A stretch of DNA of 64,000 bases, taken from assembly GCF_025628965.1 (NCBI RefSeq), contig NZ_JAOTEN010000003.1:124001-188000 (forward strand). Reading direction: 5' to 3'. The notes below the pieces were generated by a model. It saw only the letters and a program-made list of their open reading frames with translations. It was not told the origin of the DNA and ran no database searches. A program made the position numbers and the translations under genes. The DNA is from Chryseobacterium gilvum (lineage in GTDB: Bacteria; Bacteroidota; Bacteroidia; Flavobacteriales; Weeksellaceae). This document shows positions 1 to 8,981 of the stretch, piece by piece. Within the stretch, counting starts at the first letter, position 1. The number at the start of each line of letters is the position of its first letter.

Positions 1-105
1 AAGGTTATCTTCTGATAATATTTCAGAATTCCAGTCCAGCGCGTACAGATTGATCGCGATAAACACAATAAATACTACTAAAAATACTTTATAAAACTTT
101 TGCAT
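1..105 (-). CDS. Small membrane-anchored protein, N-terminal 35 residues only
   Basis: The reading frame starts at an ATG at 105 and is still open at the window edge, so only the N-terminus is visible. After a short basic start (MQKFYK) comes one hydrophobic stretch of about 18 residues, then LDWNSEILSEDNL. This looks like a signal anchor followed by a periplasmic part. It begins 3 bases after the MarC stop codon on the same strand and is probably co-transcribed with it. No family can be named from 35 residues. Confidence 0.6.
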   Translation of the reverse strand, partial: MQKFYKVFLVVFIVFIAINLYALDWNSEILSEDNL

Positions 106-108
106 GAC

Positions 109-711
109 TTAAAAATTAATATATGCCTGCACCAACTGTGCAAAATTTGCGGTAAATAATTTAATTGAAATTGCTAGAAGAATGATCCCGAAAACTTTCT
201 GAAGAATTGACAACGTCGCATCACCCATTTTATTTTCAAGCCACGGTGCAGATTTCAGCACCAAATATACGAAAATTGTATTGAGCACGATTCCTAAAAT
301 GATATTGATATCATGAAATTCTGCCCGCAGAGAAAGCGTAGTCGTAAGAGTTCCCGCACCGGCAACCAGCGGAAAAGCAATGGGCACAATAGATGCAGCC
401 TTAGCCTCGGTAGTTTTATTGATTTCAATTCCTAAAATCATTTCCAGCGCAATGATAAAAATCACCACCGCACCTGCAATCGCAAATGAATTAATGTCTA
501 CGCCGATAAATTTTAACAGTTTGTTCCCCACAAAAAGAAAGACGATCATAATTAATCCCGCCGTAATAGATGCTCTTTTTGCCTCGATCTGACCGAATTT
601 CTGTTTTAAGCTTACAATAATAGGTATAGACCCGATAATATCGATTACTGCAAACAAAACCATAAAACATGTGATTACTTCTTTAAAAGAAAAATCCTGA
701 AAAACCTCCAT
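109..711 (-). CDS. MarC family integral membrane protein
   Basis: A 200-residue protein with about six hydrophobic segments. The first carries the FAVIDIIGSIP pattern and the middle has FPLVAGAGTLTTTL, both hallmarks of the MarC/YchE family. MarC proteins are inner-membrane proteins of unresolved function; the old link to multiple antibiotic resistance is not supported for most members. The length is usual for the family and the ATG at 711 fits. It lies downstream of the bat operon on the same strand with a 44-base gap and may have its own promoter there. Confidence 0.9.
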   Translation of the reverse strand: MEVFQDFSFKEVITCFMVLFAVIDIIGSIPIIVSLKQKFGQIEAKRASITAGLIMIVFLFVGNKLLKFIGVDINSFAIAGAVVIFIIALEMILGIEINKTTEAKAASIVPIAFPLVAGAGTLTTTLSLRAEFHDINIILGIVLNTIFVYLVLKSAPWLENKMGDATLSILQKVFGIILLAISIKLFTANFAQLVQAYINF

Positions 712-755
712 TCTCTTATAATTAATAATTTCGCAAAATTATGAATTAAAAATGG

Positions 756-2486
756 TTATTTGCTAATTTGAGAATACAAATAGACAATATCTTTCAGAAG
801 TTCACTAATTCCTTCCTTAGATTTGATAGGAGAATATTTTTCGATCTGAATTTTCTGAGAAATCTTCCGGTATTCTTCAGCCAGAGTCAGACCTTTTAAA
901 CCTTCTATATATTGACGGAAATCGTCGGCAGAACCTTTTGAATGTTGATTTCTGATTTCAAGGTCGAGTTCTTCCACTGTTTTAAAGAATTGCCCGAAAT
1001 CTTCTTTTTCTTTCAAAGTTTCAAGATAGGCAAAATAATCCCGCACATCAGTCTTTAAATTTTTTCTGATCTCGTTTTCTGTTTCCGCCACCGATCCTAA
1101 TACTGGTTTTTGACTTACATTTTCTTTAATTGTAATTCGCTTTTTTTGCCAACTTTTAAATATAAGATATATAAAGAATAATCCGAGCAGTATTCCCAGA
1201 TTGATAAAAAGTGTATTCCAATTAAATTTATCTTTTTGTTTGATTTTAAACGATGTCGTCTTTAAAACCGGGCTGTTAACGGTTTCTAAAAAGCTGTTAG
1301 TATATTCATTTACTTTTTCTACAGTAGACTGAGCTTCCAAAACCTGATCGTGTGACATGGCATTCAAAGAAAGTGTCTGTTCTCCTAAATCCGTATATTC
1401 TTTTGCTGCAGGATTAAAGAAAGCGAAATTTTCAGTCCTGATCAAAATGTCACCCGCCTTGTTTGGAATGATAACATAATTTGCCAATATCTCTCCTTTG
1501 ATCCCGGCCTTTCCGGGCATAACTTTGGAGGTAATTTTGGGAGCAAAAACTTCATAATCCGGAGATAGCTGAATTTTTGGAAGATGCAGATCTGTAAGAT
1601 TACCTTCCCCCGAAACCTTTACAACAATATGAATAGGTTTTTTAACTTCTATTTTTTCCTGTGAGGCATTGTAAACATTAACACTAAAGTTTCCTACTGC
1701 ATTTTTAAAACCTACAGGAGCATTGTCGGGCAGTTTTTTTACGCTGAGTTTTACTTTATTGGAAAGTATTTTATTCTTATGAGAGAATGTGTTCACAGAA
1801 GCTGAAACAGACGGCACTTCAATATAGCCCGCTTCATTAGGAAAAACCATAAACACTGCTAAAATCTGGGAAGCCATGTTTCCGTATCCTGAAGGATCAA
1901 TATCAGATTTGATAAAGTTTACAGGATGTACAATGATGTTATCCTGTTTAGGAAGATGAATGTTTTTTACTTTACGGAAGTTATCAATATTTTTCGAGTA
2001 GACGCGAAGTACTGCAATTGTCGGCTGATCTTTGTATACCTCTTTATCTTCAATTTCCATATTAAGATAAACATCATCCGAAGCCAGTGTTTTTCTCTCA
2101 ATATCTTTTACAAAAATATCAAAAGGTTCTGTTTTATATCTTTTATCACTTACGGTCACTAAAACAGAGCCTATTTTTATTTTTCCTTTTTTCTTTGGCT
2201 CAAGGGCAAGTCTGGTGATTTTCTGAATGATTACGGTATTGGTTTCCGGGTCTACTAATGTATTGGTGACCGATCCGCTTCCGATAATAGTAAATTTTGA
2301 TAGATCGGGAAGCTGAAATGCGGTCTGCTGCTCATATTCACCTCCATTCAGTTCCAAAGTAACGGTAAGATTTACGATATCTCTTCCGTTGTATTCATAT
2401 TTATCTGGCTCTAAGGAAAGATTTACCTGCCCGTAAGTAATTACGGAAGTGCATAACAGGAATATGTACAATAATCTTTCTTTCAT
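756..2486 (-). CDS. batD: BatD, oxygen-tolerance protein
   Basis: A 576-residue protein with a signal peptide ending near TYGQ, a long beta-rich periplasmic region, one membrane segment near residue 430 and a charged cytoplasmic tail of about 130 residues. This is the layout of BatD family proteins. Bat proteins are proposed to form a cell-envelope complex that helps cells survive oxidative or envelope stress; the mechanism is unknown. I chose the ATG at 2486 over an in-frame TTG six bases upstream because it starts the signal peptide (MKERLLYIFL) and overlaps the batC stop by one base (TGATG), which suggests translational coupling. It is the last gene of the bat operon. Confidence 0.9.
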   Translation of the reverse strand: MKERLLYIFLLCTSVITYGQVNLSLEPDKYEYNGRDIVNLTVTLELNGGEYEQQTAFQLPDLSKFTIIGSGSVTNTLVDPETNTVIIQKITRLALEPKKKGKIKIGSVLVTVSDKRYKTEPFDIFVKDIERKTLASDDVYLNMEIEDKEVYKDQPTIAVLRVYSKNIDNFRKVKNIHLPKQDNIIVHPVNFIKSDIDPSGYGNMASQILAVFMVFPNEAGYIEVPSVSASVNTFSHKNKILSNKVKLSVKKLPDNAPVGFKNAVGNFSVNVYNASQEKIEVKKPIHIVVKVSGEGNLTDLHLPKIQLSPDYEVFAPKITSKVMPGKAGIKGEILANYVIIPNKAGDILIRTENFAFFNPAAKEYTDLGEQTLSLNAMSHDQVLEAQSTVEKVNEYTNSFLETVNSPVLKTTSFKIKQKDKFNWNTLFINLGILLGLFFIYLIFKSWQKKRITIKENVSQKPVLGSVAETENEIRKNLKTDVRDYFAYLETLKEKEDFGQFFKTVEELDLEIRNQHSKGSADDFRQYIEGLKGLTLAEEYRKISQKIQIEKYSPIKSKEGISELLKDIVYLYSQISK

Positions 2487-3220
2487 CACCAATCTTTCTC
2501 GTTGCTGTCGGGCACCGAATAAGATTTTTTATTTAAAATTCTGGCTGCGGTTTCTTTTTCTTTATCCCCTACTTTATTGAGTATCGCTTTTTCAAGGTCT
2601 TTCGGCATTTTTCCTTCATCATTTTTGTTGGGATCAGGATCGTTTCCGTCATCACTTTTCCCTTTGCTTTTATTACCATTTCCCTGATCTTTGGGATCGC
2701 CTTTCTTGTTGTTGTCTTTCTGTTGGTTTTCTCCGCCGCCGCCTTTGCCGGATTCGTCCTTTTTATTTTCTTTCTTCTTCTGTTCTTTTTCTTTCAATTT
2801 GGCAATTTCATAATTCTTTCTGGTTGCTTCATTGTAAGGATCCTGTTTCAGAGACTGTTTAAAATACTCAGCCGCTTTCTCTGGATTATTGGTCTGCATA
2901 TAGGTATTCCCTAAGTTGTGAAGTGCAGCCGCCTTATCAGGAAGAGTCTGTGATAACTTCTCTGCTTTTTCAAACTCAGCTTTTGCCTCATCATATTTTT
3001 TGCTTTTGTATAGCGCGTTTCCCAAATTATAATGTGCAGCAAAATCTTTTTCGTCAGATTTTATGGCTTCCATATATTTTGAAGATGCGGCATCATAGTT
3101 TTTACCGTTGAATTTTTGATTGCCTTCATACACCAATGTTCTATAGTTTTCCTGTGCATACAGGAAAGTTTTAAACGAAAAAGCAATAAAAAACGATAAA
3201 AATATAATTTTAGTATACAT
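2486..3220 (-). CDS. batC: BatC, TPR-repeat protein of the bat operon
   Basis: A 244-residue protein with a signal peptide (MYTKIIFLSFF, cleavage near YAQ) and three TPR-like units between about residues 30 and 140, with repeated patterns such as AAHYNLGNALY and ALHNLGNTYM. After that comes a very hydrophilic Lys/Gly/Asn/Asp-rich region and a short conserved-looking C-terminus. TPRs mediate protein-protein contacts, and BatC is thought to scaffold the BatA/BatB VWA proteins. The ATG at 3220 is preferred over an upstream in-frame TTG because it begins the signal peptide. The stop overlaps the batD start. Confidence 0.88.
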   Translation of the reverse strand: MYTKIIFLSFFIAFSFKTFLYAQENYRTLVYEGNQKFNGKNYDAASSKYMEAIKSDEKDFAAHYNLGNALYKSKKYDEAKAEFEKAEKLSQTLPDKAAALHNLGNTYMQTNNPEKAAEYFKQSLKQDPYNEATRKNYEIAKLKEKEQKKKENKKDESGKGGGGENQQKDNNKKGDPKDQGNGNKSKGKSDDGNDPDPNKNDEGKMPKDLEKAILNKVGDKEKETAARILNKKSYSVPDSNEKDW

Positions 3221-3308
3221 CTTATGCAAAATTATCGGTTTATATGTTAATAAAGCGTGTACAATCTGTTAAAATTGGGTTAAAGTATTGAGATTAAAAA
3301 TCAGGTTA

Positions 3309-4316
3309 TCAAATGTTGAAATCTCTTTTAGGATTTAATAAAAACAAAAGAAGAAAAAAGAATATCGAAACAGCTAAAAAGTACTGATAATAATGGTTTG
3401 CGTTTTGAGACTTTACCATCACTTCACTCGAAGATGACTTTTTACTGAGTGCATCTGCAATTTTATCCGGCGCTTCATTCAGATTGTTTCCGTCAATATA
3501 TATGCCATCTGTAGATTGTGCCATTTTTACAAGCGCTTCCGTCTGCCTTTTTGAGATCACAGTCTGCCCGTTGCTGTCATTTTTATACCCCATTAACTGA
3601 CCGTACTCATATTCCGGAACAGGAGCTCCTTCATCAGAACCTATACCGACTGAAATAATGGAAATCCCTTCCTTATTCGCCAATTTTATAGCTTCATTGT
3701 CATTTCCTTCGTTATCTTCTCCATCGCTGAAGAACACCACTTTCCTTGAGCCTTTGCTTACATTTTTAAATTTTTGAACCGCTATTTCCATTGCTTTCAG
3801 GAAATCTGTTCCCTGGCTTTGTACAGATTGGCTCTCAATGGCATTAATATACGTTTCTGCAGAGTTATAATCAGTCGTAAGAGGCATTATAGAAGTTGCC
3901 TGACCTGCAAAAATCACAATTCCCACTTTATCATTTCTGAGTTTATGCATTGTGGCGATCATTACGTTTTTGGCTTCGTTCAGACGGCTCGGCTCAATAT
4001 CTTCTGCATTCATAGAATTGGAAACATCCAGCATAAAAATAACATTATTCATTTTCTGCTTCGATTTTACTTCTTCCGATCCGCTCAAAAGATCGATGAT
4101 CGAAAAAATTAAAAATAATGTTGCCAAAAGATATAAAGTCGGAAAAAACTTTGTAAATCCGGATTTTTTCTCAAATAAGGCATCATGAAACTGAAGATCG
4201 GCAAAAATCTGCTTCCGCTTCTTTTTCCATTGTAGAAAACGGATCATAAAAAATGCTAAAACCGGCAACACCAATAGTAACAACAAATACCAGTAATTTC
4301 CCAAATACCAATTCAT
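3309..4316 (-). CDS. batB: BatB, membrane-anchored VWA domain protein
   Basis: A 335-residue protein with two N-terminal membrane segments (about residues 8-25 and 58-78), a von Willebrand factor A domain and a C-terminal membrane helix ending FLLNPKRDFNI. The metal-binding MIDAS motif is complete: DVSNS at residues 97-101, a Thr in SQGTDF, and SDGED. VWA domains bind ligands through a metal, here most likely within the Bat envelope complex. The start codon overlaps the batA stop by one base (TGATG), which indicates coupled translation. Confidence 0.92.
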   Translation of the reverse strand: MNWYLGNYWYLLLLLVLPVLAFFMIRFLQWKKKRKQIFADLQFHDALFEKKSGFTKFFPTLYLLATLFLIFSIIDLLSGSEEVKSKQKMNNVIFMLDVSNSMNAEDIEPSRLNEAKNVMIATMHKLRNDKVGIVIFAGQATSIMPLTTDYNSAETYINAIESQSVQSQGTDFLKAMEIAVQKFKNVSKGSRKVVFFSDGEDNEGNDNEAIKLANKEGISIISVGIGSDEGAPVPEYEYGQLMGYKNDSNGQTVISKRQTEALVKMAQSTDGIYIDGNNLNEAPDKIADALSKKSSSSEVMVKSQNANHYYQYFLAVSIFFFLLLFLLNPKRDFNI

Positions 4317-5305
4317 CAGCTTAAAAATTTATATAAAACCCATCTCAATATGGCATCGAACAAGAGCATTCCCAAAGCAATCCAAAGAAAAATTTTAAAC
4401 AGCTCTTCGTAATGATACATATTAGAAACCTTCACATCAGATTTTTCAAGCTGATTGATCTCGTTATATACTTCTTCCAAGCTGCTGTTGGAGGTCGCCC
4501 TGAAATATTTTCCGCCCGTATTTTGGGCAATTTCTCTTAAGGTGGCCTCATCAATAGTTACCGGCATTTCTTGGTAAATAAGCCCAAATTCGTCTGCATT
4601 TACCGGCATCATGGCAAAACCGTTGGTCCCGATTCCTATGGTATATACTTTTATATTGTTGTTTTTAGCCAGTTCGGCCGCCACTAAAGGAGGCATGACA
4701 TTAACAATATTACTTACGCCATCAGTCATCAGAATGATAATCTTGCTTTTTGCCTTGCTGTCCTTGATATGATTGACAGCTACTGCAAGACCTTCTCCCA
4801 CTGCAGTTCCGTCCTGTAATTCCAGAGGATCGATATTTTCAAGTTCATTAATGACGGCATCATGATCAAAAGTAAGCGGAATTTTCGGAAAAGCTTCCAT
4901 TTTATACGTGACTAAACCGATTCTGTCATTCGGCCTTTTTTTGATAAAATCAACGGCTATTTTTTTTAAAACCGATAAACGGTCCGGGTCAAAATCTTTC
5001 GCAAACATACTGAAAGAGACATCTACCGCTAACATAACATCAATTCCTTTCGTCTCATCACGATCCTGTGAAATGGTAAAAGTCCGCGGTCTTGCCATGG
5101 CAATAATAAGACCGGAAAGTATGATGTATTTTGACAGTTTCAGCAAAAAAAGAACAGGAAGAATTCCTTTATTGCTATCCATATTGGTGACAGCAGGAAC
5201 TTTAATACCTTTTCGCTTCCGAGTACTTATATCTTTAATAATAAGCGGAATAAACAGTGCGAAAAGCGCAAGAAACCACGGCGTATAGAATTCAAAATTA
5301 AACAT
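4316..5305 (-). CDS. batA: BatA, membrane-anchored VWA domain protein
   Basis: A 329-residue paralogue of BatB with the same design: two N-terminal membrane segments, a VWA domain with MIDAS residues DVSFS (95-99), a Thr in QDGTAVGEG and MTDGVSN, and a C-terminal membrane helix. The N-terminus (FYTPWFLALF) is typical of Bacteroidota BatA. It overlaps the preceding gene by 8 bases and batB by one, so the block is a tight operon. In the known order BatA precedes BatB. Confidence 0.92.
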   Translation of the reverse strand: MFNFEFYTPWFLALFALFIPLIIKDISTRKRKGIKVPAVTNMDSNKGILPVLFLLKLSKYIILSGLIIAMARPRTFTISQDRDETKGIDVMLAVDVSFSMFAKDFDPDRLSVLKKIAVDFIKKRPNDRIGLVTYKMEAFPKIPLTFDHDAVINELENIDPLELQDGTAVGEGLAVAVNHIKDSKAKSKIIILMTDGVSNIVNVMPPLVAAELAKNNNIKVYTIGIGTNGFAMMPVNADEFGLIYQEMPVTIDEATLREIAQNTGGKYFRATSNSSLEEVYNEINQLEKSDVKVSNMYHYEELFKIFLWIALGMLLFDAILRWVLYKFLS

Positions 5306-6203
5306 CTTTTCTTAAATTTTCAAATTCTAAATCTTTGGAAGACCGTTTCACAAATTCTTTAATATCAATAAAGTCTTTCTCCATGGTCTGCTGATCAGGA
5401 AAAGTTTTGGCAAATTTCACCAGGTCTCCGCGGAAAAATACATCTTCAATCACTTTTTCGTTATCCTGAGAAATGGTATTGTTTTCCTTCATTAACTGAA
5501 CTAAATCATCCGTGAGCAAAACATCCGCAGGAATCTCATATTGTCTGGAAATAAACTGTCTTGAAATATCAATAAGTTCCACATAAAATGAGCGGTAATT
5601 TCCGGCTTCTATGTATTTTTTCTTTCTGAGAGACTCCAGTTCTTTCAAGGTTTGATTGGTAGCAACGACAGGTGATGATTTTCTCCTTTTCCCCCATTTT
5701 ATAAACATGATTACAGCAATAATCAGGGCAATTAAAGATAAAGCGGCTAAAATATACCATTTATACAGCTCCCAATAATCTTTAACATCGAGCTTTACCT
5801 CTTTGTTGCTCATAATATCATTAATCTCATCTCCCTTTTGAGCAGTATTTACAACCTCTACTTCGTAGGGAATCGTCTTTAAAACTTTATTTCCTACTTT
5901 AAATTCAAGCTCGGGAATTGTAAAATTTCCTTCATCATAGACCGAAAATTCAATGATCCGTTCATACGAATTTGCGTTGATTCCTATACTGTCATTAATT
6001 TCTTCAAAATGAAACGGAAGAAGCTCGTCTTTTTGAGCGGCAACGACACCCTGGCTTTGCAGATTATCAATTTTGATTACCATTCGGTTGATTTCCCCTA
6101 AAGCAAGAGTTTTCTTTTCCAGATTTGACGAAAGTATCTGTGAAAATGCATTGCCACAGATTATAAAACATAATAGTAAAAGTATTTTTTTCAATTTCTT
6201 CAT
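5298..6203 (-). CDS. Bat-operon membrane protein, DUF4381-like
   Basis: A 301-residue protein with a signal peptide (MKKLKKILLLLCFIICGNAFSQ), a periplasmic part of about 120 residues, one membrane helix near residues 148-168 followed by KWGKRRK, and a cytoplasmic region. The ELYKWYI...RRK segment and the following helix-rich part (YRSFYVELIDISRQFI) resemble DUF4381-type proteins found between DUF58 and BatA genes. Such genes are regular members of flavobacterial MoxR/Bat operons. The function is unknown; a role in assembling the VWA proteins is inferred only from position. Confidence 0.75.
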   Translation of the reverse strand: MKKLKKILLLLCFIICGNAFSQILSSNLEKKTLALGEINRMVIKIDNLQSQGVVAAQKDELLPFHFEEINDSIGINANSYERIIEFSVYDEGNFTIPELEFKVGNKVLKTIPYEVEVVNTAQKGDEINDIMSNKEVKLDVKDYWELYKWYILAALSLIALIIAVIMFIKWGKRRKSSPVVATNQTLKELESLRKKKYIEAGNYRSFYVELIDISRQFISRQYEIPADVLLTDDLVQLMKENNTISQDNEKVIEDVFFRGDLVKFAKTFPDQQTMEKDFIDIKEFVKRSSKDLEFENLRKDV

Positions 6204-6229
6204 TAGGGCAAATGCCTGAATATTTTATA

Positions 6230-7093
6230 TTATTTTTTCTGAAAATAGCCGTAAAGCAATTTTGAATAATCTTCACCGGTATTGATGTTCATAAAACTTG
6301 CAGCGCTATTGGCAAAATCTTCCTCCAGCGTTTTTAATTTCTTTTTCTGCGTTTCGGCAAAAGTGTATCTCCATCTTGCATTGGATGTATTGGCCCAGAT
6401 TTGTTTACCCGTTTCAGAATCAAATAAAAGGGCATATCCTATATCCGGTATTTCATTATCTTTTTCATCATAAATCCTCATCCCCAATAACTGGTGTTTT
6501 TTGGAAGCGACTCTCAATATTTTAGAATCATAATCATCTTCAAAATCTGAAAGCATGAAAACCAGCGATTTTCTTTTAAAAATTCCCATCATATATTCTA
6601 ACGCCTTATCAATTTTTGAAACTGCAGGAACGTAATCTGCTGTCAAAATATGGCTTATAATGGTAAGAATATGCTTCCTGCCTTTTTGCGGAGGGATTAC
6701 TCGATATACTTTGTCGGCAAATAAAATCAACCCTACTTTATCATTATTCCCTGCGGCGGAAAATCCCAAACTTGCGGCAATTTCCGCGACATATTCTCTT
6801 TTGAGCTGATTTTTTGTTCCATAATCCATTGAGGCTGAAATATCTACCAGAATCATCATTGTTAATTCTCTTTCCTCCTCCATCACTTTCACAAACGGCT
6901 CACGAAAACGCGCGGTTTTATTCCAGTCGATTCTGCGGATTTCATCTCCAAACTGGTAAGGGCGCACTTCCGAAAACGTCATTCCCTGCCCTTTAAAAGC
7001 ACTGTGATATTGTCCCATCAAAGAAGCTTCCGTTTTCTTACGAGTACGGATTTCTATTTGCTTTACTTTTTTGATGATATCTTTAATCTCCAT
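6230..7093 (-). CDS. DUF58 domain protein of the MoxR/Bat operon
   Basis: A 287-residue soluble protein with the DUF58 signature (GMTFSEVRPYQFGD then IRRIDWN) at residues 38-57 and a degenerate VWA-like DISAS motif at 84-88. DUF58 proteins regularly sit directly downstream of a MoxR AAA+ ATPase and upstream of VWA genes; they are thought to be partners in MoxR-assisted metal insertion or complex assembly. The ATG at 7093 is chosen over an in-frame TTG at 7099. A 96-base repeat-rich gap separates it from moxR, but the strand and order fit one operon. Confidence 0.9.
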   Translation of the reverse strand: MEIKDIIKKVKQIEIRTRKKTEASLMGQYHSAFKGQGMTFSEVRPYQFGDEIRRIDWNKTARFREPFVKVMEEERELTMMILVDISASMDYGTKNQLKREYVAEIAASLGFSAAGNNDKVGLILFADKVYRVIPPQKGRKHILTIISHILTADYVPAVSKIDKALEYMMGIFKRKSLVFMLSDFEDDYDSKILRVASKKHQLLGMRIYDEKDNEIPDIGYALLFDSETGKQIWANTSNARWRYTFAETQKKKLKTLEEDFANSAASFMNINTGEDYSKLLYGYFQKK

Positions 7094-7095
7094 AA

Positions 7096-7185
7096 TCAAT
7101 TTGAAAATGTGCCAATTTGAGAATTTGAAAAATGATATGGTATTTATAGAAATTTTAAATTACCACATTTCTGAATTTTCAAATT
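7096..7185. repeat. Intergenic repeat built from TTTGAAAATG-like units
   Basis: Between moxR and the DUF58 gene the sequence AATTTGAAAATGTGCC is followed by CAATTTGAGAATTTGAAAAATG. The other end carries an inverted version (ACATTTCTGAATTTTCAAAT). The units are imperfect and AT-rich. It could fold as a weak hairpin in the mRNA or be a decayed dispersed repeat. Confidence 0.4.
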
Positions 7186-7189
7186 TTAT

Positions 7190-8194
7190 TTAAGGTGCCT
7201 GTATTTTGGCTAAAATTCTGTTTACAATTTCTTCAGAAGTAATTTCTTCTGCTTCTGCCTCGAATGTCAAACCGATTCTGTGTCTTAACACATCTTTCGC
7301 CAGTTCTTTGACATCTTCAGGAATTACAAATGCTCTTCCTTTCAAAAATGCATACGCTCTGGAAGCAATTGCCAAGTTGATTGATGCTCTTGGAGAAGCT
7401 CCAAAACTTATATAATTTTTAAGATCAGAGAGTCCATATTTTTCGGGAAAACGAGTTGCAAAAACCATATCCAGAATGTATTTTTCAATCTTTTCGTCCA
7501 GATAAATCTGGTTGACTATAGATTTTGCGGTTACAATATTTTCAAGAGAAATAACCGGTTTTACTTCATATTGATGAGAGGTTGAAACCATTCTCATCAC
7601 CTTTCTTTCATCTTCAAATTCAGGATAATCGATCTTGCATTTCAGCATAAAACGGTCACTCTGCGCTTCCGGTAAAAGATAAGTTCCTTCCTGGTCAATC
7701 GGGTTTTGGGTTGCCAACACCAAGAACGGTTTTGGTAAAGGCATGGTTTCATCTCCGATGGTAACCTGTTTTTCCTGCATTACCTCCAGAAGAGCCGACT
7801 GCACTTTTGCCGGAGCACGGTTGATCTCATCCGCCAATACAAAATTGGCAAAGACAGGACCTCTTTTTATAGAAAAATCATTTTCTTTAATATTGTAAAT
7901 CATCGTCCCAACAACATCTGCCGGTAGAAGGTCGGGCGTAAACTGTATTCTTGAGAAATCACCGTGCACTGCTTCTGCCAAAGTTTTTATGGCCAAAGTT
8001 TTTGCCAATCCGGGAACTCCTTCCAGCAAAACATGGCCGTTTCCCAAAAGGCCTACCAAAAGCCTATCGATCATATATTCCTGTCCAATGATGACTTTAT
8101 TGATTTCCTGCCTTAGAAGGGAAAAGAAATAATTTTGTTCTCTTACTTTTTCTGTAAGCTGGCGAATATCTTCTGCTTGATATGAATCTGACAT
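7190..8194 (-). CDS. MoxR family AAA+ ATPase
   Basis: A 334-residue MoxR-type AAA+ ATPase, first gene of the bat operon. The Walker A motif is GVPGLAKT (residues 59-66), Walker B is VLADEIN (119-125), sensor 1 is LATQNP, and the arginine-finger region follows in EAQSDRFML. MoxR ATPases act as chaperones that mature or activate protein complexes, usually with VWA partners, which here are BatA and BatB downstream. The length is standard. The promoter must lie in the 247-base divergent gap before the DinB gene. Confidence 0.95.
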   Translation of the reverse strand: MSDSYQAEDIRQLTEKVREQNYFFSLLRQEINKVIIGQEYMIDRLLVGLLGNGHVLLEGVPGLAKTLAIKTLAEAVHGDFSRIQFTPDLLPADVVGTMIYNIKENDFSIKRGPVFANFVLADEINRAPAKVQSALLEVMQEKQVTIGDETMPLPKPFLVLATQNPIDQEGTYLLPEAQSDRFMLKCKIDYPEFEDERKVMRMVSTSHQYEVKPVISLENIVTAKSIVNQIYLDEKIEKYILDMVFATRFPEKYGLSDLKNYISFGASPRASINLAIASRAYAFLKGRAFVIPEDVKELAKDVLRHRIGLTFEAEAEEITSEEIVNRILAKIQAP

Positions 8195-8391
8195 AATAGA
8201 TTAAAATAATTGGTAAATTTCTGATAAATACTTGCATTAATAAACATAATTAATGCCATATTTAAGTTAAAATTTGTTAAATATTATCTCCTGTTTATTA
8301 GATTCGGAACAGATATACCCAAACATTATATTTTATTAAATTCAAAAACTCATAAAAATATATAAATTTACTTCAAACTCTTATTCAAAAA

Positions 8392-8422
8392 TTGTCATTT
8401 CCAGTTTATTAAACTATTTTTG
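8392..8422 (+). promoter_or_regulatory. Bacteroidota-type promoter for the DinB gene
   Basis: A TTG at 8392-8394 and TATTTTTG at 8415-8422 are 20 bases apart, matching the Bacteroidota sigma-A pattern TTG-N19/20-TAnnTTTG. The start codon at 8442 lies 19 bases further on. Confidence 0.6.
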
Positions 8423-8441
8423 GTGATTAAATTTTTGCAAA

Positions 8442-8912
8442 ATGAATTATCATTTTCAGGCTCACCGACAGGTCAGAAAAAACCTTCTGGAGATCCTGCA
8501 GAATACTTCCCATGAAGATCTCTTATTAATTCCGGATGGTTTTAATAATAACCTGTACTGGAATATCGCGCATACCGTTGCCACACAGCAGCTTTTGCAT
8601 TACTATCTAAGTGGAAACCCTTTCAGAATAGATAAATACTGGATCGAAACCTATAAAAAAGGGACTCTTCCTAATCTCAATGTGCAGAAATCTGAAGTGG
8701 AAGATCTTGAATTTCTTTTGACAGAAACTTCGAAGATTCTGATGAAAGATTATGACAGCGATTTCTTTTCAGATTACACTCCCTATACGACAAGTTTCGG
8801 GATGGACCTGAAAAGCATTCAGGATGCCATTATTTTTAACAATATGCACGAAAGCCTGCATTACGGATATGCAATGGCACTGAAAAGAGCAATTTTAGGA
8901 GAAAAGTCCTAA
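8442..8912 (+). CDS. DinB-like four-helix-bundle protein
   Basis: A 156-residue protein matching the DinB/YfiT-like fold. It has a His in NIAHTVATQQLLHYYL near residue 44 and a second metal-ligand-like region MHESLHYGYAMALKR at residues 131-145, spaced as in metal-binding DinB_2 proteins. These proteins bind Ni or Zn and some are thiol transferases, including bacillithiol-dependent ones; a YpdA gene occurs later in the window. The substrate cannot be predicted. It has its own promoter and is transcribed away from moxR. Confidence 0.8.
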   Translation: MNYHFQAHRQVRKNLLEILQNTSHEDLLLIPDGFNNNLYWNIAHTVATQQLLHYYLSGNPFRIDKYWIETYKKGTLPNLNVQKSEVEDLEFLLTETSKILMKDYDSDFFSDYTPYTTSFGMDLKSIQDAIIFNNMHESLHYGYAMALKRAILGEKS

Positions 8913-8960
8913 AAGTACAAGGAAAAGAATCAGGATAAAGAGAAAAAGCATTTTATTCAT
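8895..8960 (-). CDS. Possible 21-residue hydrophobic peptide
   Basis: On the minus strand an ATG at 8960 opens a 21-residue frame, MNKMLFLFILILFLVLLGLFS, which is one continuous membrane helix after a basic start. It overlaps the last 18 bases of the DinB gene in antisense and ends with TAA at 8895. No known family is recognised. It could be a real small membrane protein or a chance result of an A-rich plus strand. Confidence 0.25.
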   Translation of the reverse strand: MNKMLFLFILILFLVLLGLFS

Positions 8961-8981
8961 TTAAAAATAAAAAAATAAATT

